In this document: in pieces, positions 58,383 to 64,000 of the stretch
How positions within the stretch are numbered: position 1 is the first letter of the stretch
How the letters are laid out: each line of letters starts with the position of its first letter
Assembly (NCBI GenBank): GCA_963920575.1
Contig: OY986971.1
Coordinates: forward strand, 806,001-870,000
Direction of reading: 5' to 3'
Length of the DNA stretch: 64,000 nucleotides
DNA from: Narthecium ossifragum
Lineage: Eukaryota > Streptophyta > Magnoliopsida > Dioscoreales > Nartheciaceae
Position numbers and translations under genes: made by a program
The notes under the pieces: model-generated
Seen by the model: the letters and a program-made list of their open reading frames with translations, nothing else
Databases searched by the model: none
Told to the model about the DNA's origin: nothing

Positions 58383-59229
58383 AGAGATGAGTGATGTAAA
58401 ACTTGATGGTGACTAAAATGTATACCCTAGCTAGCCTCCATGGTTCAAGTTTCAAAAAAAATGACACTCTTCACCTTTAAATGCATTGCTCCTTAGACTG
58501 AAGATTATTAAATGAGGTCACGTCCAATGAGCTCCCATGCAGAACAGTTGTTATTTTCCGTACCAAATTATTTTCTCCTTACGTGTAAAAATTTGATTGG
58601 TAGATGCTGATTGAAGATATTATCTACGCTAAATTCAACTTTTAACTTTGATCACAAATTAGTATTACTGTACGTTCGAAGGCGTCATGAGATCATCCAT
58701 GGAATGTTTCGAGATCATTTGTTCCAGATTCATCAAGAAACGATACGAAACGAAAAAAACATCGCTAATTTTAGCTGCAGGGGGACCATTGTTAAAAGTA
58801 ACACAACAATATCGAATGCAGCCATGGGTAATTAATTTAGAAATGTACTCCTGTCTTTAGCAAGCATTGTTGGCTGAGATAGAACATAACCTTTTTAGAT
58901 CTTGATTTGCCGAAACTCAATAAAAAAAAGTATAGCCTATAAAGATAACAAAAAAGGAATTTTTTTTTTTTATCTGACTGTTCTTCTTATTAGTGACAAT
59001 GGAAGGTATAAAAATGGAGGCCATTGAGGGATTGACTTTTCTTCTCTCCAGCTCTTCAACCTCGATTTCATCATCGAATTCTTCGTTCACGAATCTCCAG
59101 AAATTAGAGAAATACATGAAGCAAATTGCTTCTCGCGCCCCGCCTCCTGACACCCCCCCTTGTCCCCCTTTACTTTACTTTTATACCCCCTGTGTTTGTT
59201 TTTTTTTTCTTCCTTTTTTTTCAGTTTTG
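58383..59229. other. Upstream spacer of the LAZY/DRO1-like gene
   Basis: No gene supported. A plus-strand frame open from about 58993 has a Ser-rich start and no recognised domain until the OTU-like part after 59466; the minus strand at 58917-59153 is an acidic chance ORF. Confidence 0.4.
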
Positions 59230-59370
59230 TTTAATTTTAAATTTTCAAATCTTAAATTCAAAATTCGAATCGTAGAAATTTCAAATCGTAGAAATTCCAA
59301 ATTTCAAATCATAAAAATTTCAAATTTTAAAATTTCAAATTATAAAAATTTCAAATTTCAAATATCCAAA
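59230..59370. repeat. Degenerate AAATTTCAAAT tandem repeat
   Basis: Words AAATTTCAAAT, AAATTTCAAATCGTAGA and AAAATTTCAAATTATA recur about ten times at 11-18 base spacing. AT-rich simple-type repeat just upstream of the OTU-like pseudogene. Confidence 0.75.
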
Positions 59371-59465
59371 CGATCCATGATCACTCTCAAATTCCACACA
59401 TCCGTGATACCTACATTGAGAAATTACATGTGTCTTTGCAGCGTTATATTTCTCACACTTTTGAT

Positions 59466-60022
59466 GTTCAACCAAACGGTCCATTATAGATTCAGAGCGA
59501 TAGCTGCACTAATTGAATATGGTGAAAAAAATTGGTCTCAAATACGATTCGAGTTTAGGGAAGAGATTCAACAAAATAAGGATTTATATGATCAGCTTTA
59601 TCCAGATTGGAATTTGATAACTAATCTATTATTATCACTAAATTGGTTCGAGCTGTGGACACTAGAAATGTATTGGATGGACTATGCCTTTGGGAATTAT
59701 CATCGCACCAATGTACAATCTTGTACTGCATATATTTGTGGAGAATGTTGGGAGTTGTTTTACTCACTTGTCATTAAGGACTCCTCCAGTTTCAAATCAA
59801 GAGCGTCGAGAAATAGCTATTGCCCATGTTGACAATCACTTCGTGCAAGTTTTCTTACACCCTCATTACCATGTACCACTCATTCCAATGTGATGGTGGC
59901 AACATTCATCGTATGAAGCTAAAGGATGGGCCGCTTGTTATATAACACGTGTTCCTTTGTCGTACGAACTAATAGGTACAACACCAAGCGCGTTGGGAGC
60001 AAAATTTGGATGCAATATTGAT
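59466..60022 (+). pseudogene. OTU-type cysteine protease domain remnant, probably transposon-derived
   Basis: In one frame 59484-59690 reads FRAIAALIEYGEKNWSQIRF, then FREEIQQNKDLYDQLYPDW and WTLEMYWMD. The match continues in a second frame from 59684 (APMYNLVLHIFVENVG, then VDNHFVQVFLHPHYHVPLIP), with a TGA at 59891, then WQHSSYEAKGWAACYITR. This layout (FRA…, REEI…, NHFVQVFL) fits OTU domains that accompany plant Mutator/FAR1-like transposases. The usual DGNC nucleophile block before FRA reads VHYR, so the catalytic cysteine appears lost. One frameshift and one stop are needed. Source element not determined. Confidence 0.65.
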
Positions 60023-61784
60023 TAGAATTTGTATTTTTATATATTTTTGTGTATCTCTTTTTGTGTATTATTACATATACTCTTCTATGAATATGACTAA
60101 ATCAATATTGACCTATGAGACTTTTCACAAAACACAATGCATTTTTTAACTGTTAGTATTTTTGTTATTTTCATATATATACTTTTTATTTTGATCCATA
60201 TTTTTATACTTTTTTAAATTTTTACAAATAATGACTCCCAAAAACTACAACTAAGGTCATCCGCATCAGCTTCCTTATCCATCCTCCCTAAAATATTTCA
60301 GTATATATTACTTCCCTATTTACAACACCCTACATTAGCTTCCCTAAACCATTCCCTATATCATTAAAATACTCATTCCCCAATCTTCTTTTCTTATTCT
60401 ATTCTTCATTTATAGTCATATAATCATTGTAATTAATATTATATTACATCATTAATCTTTGTGATATATTTATACTTTAATATATTAGAAAACAAATAAT
60501 ATATAATTTTGAGATAGTAATTAATATAATTAGAGATATGTTAGAAAGCAAATAATATATAATATTAATATCATAGTAATTAATATTATATTACATGATT
60601 AATATAATTAGAGATATGTTAAGAGAGAGAGAGTGGGGGTTTTATTTCTCAAATAAAATACCCACATTCATAGGTTTATAATAAAATAAAAAATGAGGAG
60701 GTGAACAGTCCTCCTCACATACCGGGGGTATTGCAGCTTTCTCTATGGGCTCACGGGTGCGAGAAGCAGTCCCGATAGATGAAAGTTCGGAATCCAAAAA
60801 AGCCAACCCAAATGGCATTTTCTTAATTAAACTGAATCTTTAGTTTACTGTAATCCAATCACAAGCGAGAGATTTTGATCCAGTGGGCAAGACAACTGTC
60901 AGAAGACATGGCCACGATCGAAAGGATCATATCGTGTCGGAGCAACACCTGGTTTCTCCATCTACTTGATTAGAGTTAATTTAATCATTGGGAGAAACAA
61001 TTCTTTAAACTCCAAGATATCATGATCTCTGTACAAAATAGCACAGAAAATCTTCCTTGTTTCAGTTGCAAAGTTGGATCTGGATATCTTATCTATTACT
61101 CTCCTCAATCTCCACCAATTTTTTTAGCAGCAATGCTTATATTACATGGGTAAAGCTCACATTGCTCGAAAACCAGTAAAGAGGCAGATGGGTCAGTGAG
61201 TCACTATAAATGGGTAGAAGATAGAGGTACTCAAGCATGTAAATTATGCATTTTTTTGGTTTTTGTTGAAGAGAAATTATGATAAATATGCATCTAGAGT
61301 TGACTAGTTGGGGGCCTATTATTACTAATAAGTTGGGGTTTTTAGCATTTTGATACCCTATAGATTAGTGTAATGACATTTTACTGCTGTATGGTTTGAA
61401 AAATGTAGTTTACTACCTATGTTTTATATGACGACACACTTCAGGGCCCTACCCCAGACGACATTATCTCCTTTCATAGAAAATCGCTCACGTGCCTTTT
61501 TCTTGGCTTCGCGGCATATGAAGATGGTTTTGTTGGATTCACACCATTCTTGCCAAACACGTGAGCTCCCCACACCCCGCACACATAGAGAGAGAGAGAG
61601 AGAGAGAGAGAGAGCACAACTCACGCGGGGGGTTGAGCAGCAATGGCATCGTCTTCAACGGCTATGGCGGACCCTAAAAAGTGGAAGGCGAGGATCCACG
61701 GGTTGAGCACGTTCATGGCGGCAGGGTTCCCGGCGGAGTTCTCAGGGGCATTATGGGAGAACATACGTGTGTTCCTACGGGAGT
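60023..61784. other. Repeat-like AT-rich spacer
   Basis: A stretch at about 60255-60770 begins with GGTCATCCGCATCAGCTTCC and ends near GGGGGTATTGCAGCTTTCTC, the look of a MITE-type element; ends not verified. A (GA)n tract lies at 61587-61614. From 61643 a plus-strand ORF (MASSSTAMADPKKWKARIHG…) has no family I recognise and overlaps a longer minus-strand reading. No gene is claimed. Confidence 0.35.
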
Positions 61785-62205
61785 GCGGCAAGGCCGGCAT
61801 TGATGGGGGATGGGTGCAAGTCCCAGACTGAGTCGAGTAGGAGGAAGTAGAGCTGGCCCGGCTCAAGCTCGTAGTCAAACTGGAGGGGACGCGAGCCAGT
61901 GGAGAGGAGTTGGGCCTTAGAGCACAGCACGGGCAAGAAGACCTCGGCGGTGATCCGCCCTTTTGGAGACATCACGGCAGTGGAGGGAAGCGGATCAGGA
62001 TCTTGGTGTTTGGATTGGGCTTGGAGGATGAGGTGGAGGAGAGTGGGGTCGCGGATGGTGGAGGCCGCACGGACGAGGCCAGCCGACTAGTGGGGAGCGA
62101 GACGGGATAGGAGCTACGGCTGGCGGTGGAGGAGGGCGTCCACAGCGTCGGTGTCGCCATTGCTGGCGGCATGGAGGAGCAGGACAGTCTCACGAAGGCC
62201 ACCTT
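61785..62205 (-). pseudogene. Plant gene fragment: ankyrin-like then PADRE (DUF4228)-like piece
   Basis: On the minus strand, near 62180-62120 the sequence reads LLHAASNGDTDAVDALLH, like one ankyrin repeat, followed by stops. From about 62060 it reads RAASTIRDPTLLHLILQAQS, then ITAEVFLPVLCSKAQLL and YELEPGQLYFLLLDSVWD. The last block is like the GQxYFLLP signature of plant PADRE/DUF4228 proteins. No intact frame joins the pieces. Low-confidence family reading; it is clearly GC-rich, gene-derived DNA in AT-rich surroundings. Confidence 0.35.
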
Positions 62206-62842
62206 AAGCTAGACATCGTGTGAATGGGCACCCACACCACTGGCGGCATCATGAATGTGAAATTTTGTGCTTTGTCAGTAATCGATCGTCAAGGAAATTC
62301 GGAATTTAATTCATCATGAAATTGGCTCTCCTCCATTACAAGCCATGCTCTTTATATAGAGGTGCAGATCCTAACCTATTAGAAAACTAATTAAAACTAG
62401 GCAACAAACTAAAGAGAAAAGCTACGATCAACGAAGTATAAATAATAAACTAAATATTCCTAATGATCTAAGCAAATAAGGAAAGTATAAACAAACTAGG
62501 AAATAATCCTTTGACTCGGAAAATTAAATATTTATCAGGATCCCAAGAAAATTATGAAACTAGCTACTTCCATGCATCCTTGGTTGGCCGAGGAGAAACC
62601 AAAGCCCACTGCCTAATAACTAATATAGTGCTTAAATAAAGGTTAAATTACGCTTTTGGTACCTGTAAAATTCCCCATATACCATTTTAATACCTATAGT
62701 TTAATAATTACGTTTTTGGTACCTACATTTAATGTAAATATGAAATATCATATCCAGTACCTACCGTTAGACAATGTTCTCCTGACTTGATGGCAATCCG
62801 CTCACGTGATAACACGTGAGCTGTTTTGTAGGGTTTCCCGCA
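62206..62842. other. Spacer between gene fragments
   Basis: AT-rich, no coding region. Contains the words GCTTTTGGTACCTGT (about 62654) and GTTTTTGGTACCTACA (about 62713), a short repeat of a kind often seen near retroelement debris. Confidence 0.4.
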
Positions 62843-63205
62843 TCATGGCTGATTCCAGGGGTGCTCGGCCATGCGCCAGGCGCAGGCGAGCGCCTCCAGG
62901 TCGTCCAGGCAGTCAAAGAAGAAGAGAGCGACGTGGTGCGAGACTTGCTGCCCGCCTATGACAAAGTAGGTGGTCACACTGATGTCGCGGTCGACGAGGA
63001 TGGCAACAAAGCAAGGGGCATTGGCGAGGACCTGCTCGTCGACGGACCGAAGGGCGGGGTTGGTGGCCTCCATGCCGACGTCGATGGTCTATTGCTTGTG
63101 GAACGGGAGGACGACGAGGGCGACACGCTTGTCCTCCGCCAACGAGCACACGTCCTCGTGCATGGAGGAATAGGGAGAGATGGCGGTGTTTGTCTGCCGC
63201 CACAA
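62843..63205 (-). pseudogene. Cation/H+ antiporter (CHX) C-terminal fragment with premature stop
   Basis: Minus-strand reading: [27 protein letters not shown], then a TAG at 63089-63091, then EATNPALRSVDEQVLANAPC, FVAILVDRDIS and LDDLEALACAWRMAEHP, ending at a stop at 62843. These are the ordered blocks of the cytosolic C-terminal domain of plant CHX proteins (usually LPFHK-Q, NAPCSVGILVDRG, DDREALAYAWRMAEHP). The membrane transport domain is absent. The stop falls where a second Gln is expected. Right flank meets a probable LTR element at 63268. Confidence 0.75.
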
Positions 63206-63267
63206 CTCTTTCACTGGCCACCGGACGTGCCTTGTTTGTTGTTGGTGTTGTGTATGATGAGTATGGC

Positions 63268-64000
63268 TGTCGCGCCCCGACCCGCAGGGCGCAACCGGGC
63301 CGGGGACGCGAGGGGGAAAAGACCTACAACTACATCCTCAACTGGCGGAAACAGTTGAGACTACGGCCAGCTGGCGGAAACAGCTGCCAATCGTCAGAAG
63401 CGGAAGTAAGGGTACTAAACAACAGCTATTAACAATTATTACAAAACAGTAATAAAAGAGTTAACAAAGGTTTAGTACAACAAACTACAAGGGATCAACA
63501 GTCCCCAAAAAGAAGCTACACAACCCACCGGGGTCTCCGCGAACGCACAAACGAACCCATCCTGACCCTCAGACATGGTCAGGATCCGGCACGCTGCCAC
63601 GAGACGACCGAGGAGGTAACACAGGAACAGAGCGGCCACCTGCACCTGCAACAACACAGTCCAGGTAGGCATGAGCAACAGCTCAGCAGGGTCCTACTCT
63701 ACCACCTCGCTAAGAAGGCAAAACCCAAACGAACCAACCCTGAGGCTAAGTGCTGAGGCTTGCCAAGGACCCCATAAATCCTGTCACTAACTCGAAGGAT
63801 TCCTGTCCCAAGTACGCCCCTCCGACAACCACTGCTCAGGGGTGGGCAACTCCGACAATCCCTGACACAGGGTGGACATGACGCTACTGGTAGGACACCC
63901 TTCCCCAAGCGGGATCTCCACACTTGGCGGAACGACCGAGGTTAAGACTACCATCTCTCAGTACTCCAAGCCACAGAGCCAACAGGACCCCTAACTCCTG
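63268..64000. mobile_element. LTR-type retroelement end, running off the window (candidate)
   Basis: A sharp change to GC-rich sequence at TGTCGCGCCCCGACCC, a start word common in plant LTR retrotransposons (TGTCACGCCCCG-like), followed by about 730 bases without conserved coding sequence. The other end, primer-binding site and genes would be outside the window, so the class cannot be stated. It abuts the CHX fragment. Confidence 0.4.

Noticed and set aside
63190..63432. Plus-strand ORF at the CHX/LTR boundary
   Set aside because: Crosses the boundary between an antisense CHX fragment and the putative LTR; no conserved sequence.

Overview
The window is nuclear DNA of a flowering plant. The genes have multiple GT-AG introns, plant-only families (PPR proteins, LAZY/DRO1-like, plant-type COQ9, EXO70, a PRK-type receptor kinase), AT-rich spacers and decayed LINE retrotransposons. 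The GC-rich 5' ends of several genes and the proline/alanine-rich N-termini point to a monocot, but I cannot name the species.

Layout, left to right. A GH28 polygalacturonase-like gene (1160-4601, minus) is followed by a GAGCTC-rich stretch holding a broken calmodulin-like fragment (about 5540-6680). Next come an LRR receptor-like kinase (9151-11350, plus) and two 5'-truncated LINEs in opposite orientation, each with target-site duplications (11771-12645 minus; 12825-15090 plus). COQ9 lies at 16195-18846 (plus). A repeat-rich region to about 22.1 kb ends in a pyrimidine-rich minisatellite that runs into a 200-N assembly gap; an isolated last exon of a PP1-type phosphatase sits just after it. 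A PPR gene (23607-25298, minus) and an EXO70 gene (26087-27916, plus) form a divergent pair. About 7.5 kb without a recognisable intact gene follow.

The second half holds a large chloroplast-type PPR gene like Arabidopsis EMB1270/At3g18110 (35446-41249, minus), a tandem pair of DUF985 cupin genes (41683-42792 and 43520-45342, plus), a seven-transmembrane LU7TM/GOST gene (46162-49193, minus), LSM1 (51095-53398, minus) and a LAZY/DEEPER ROOTING-like gene (56347-58293, minus) with a 6-nt first exon, a 20-nt last exon and a GC-AG intron. The right end (58.9-64.0 kb) holds broken pieces only: an OTU-protease-like domain, a PADRE-like piece, a cation/H+ antiporter tail with a premature stop, and what looks like an LTR-type element running off the edge.

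The intact genes serve unrelated housekeeping and developmental roles and do not form a pathway cluster. Exon structures were built by eye from splice sites; for every multi-exon gene reported the exon lengths add up to an open frame. I found no convincing new biological system. The most useful observations concern unusual exon structures, LINE insertions, orphan exons and the repeat-to-gap boundary.
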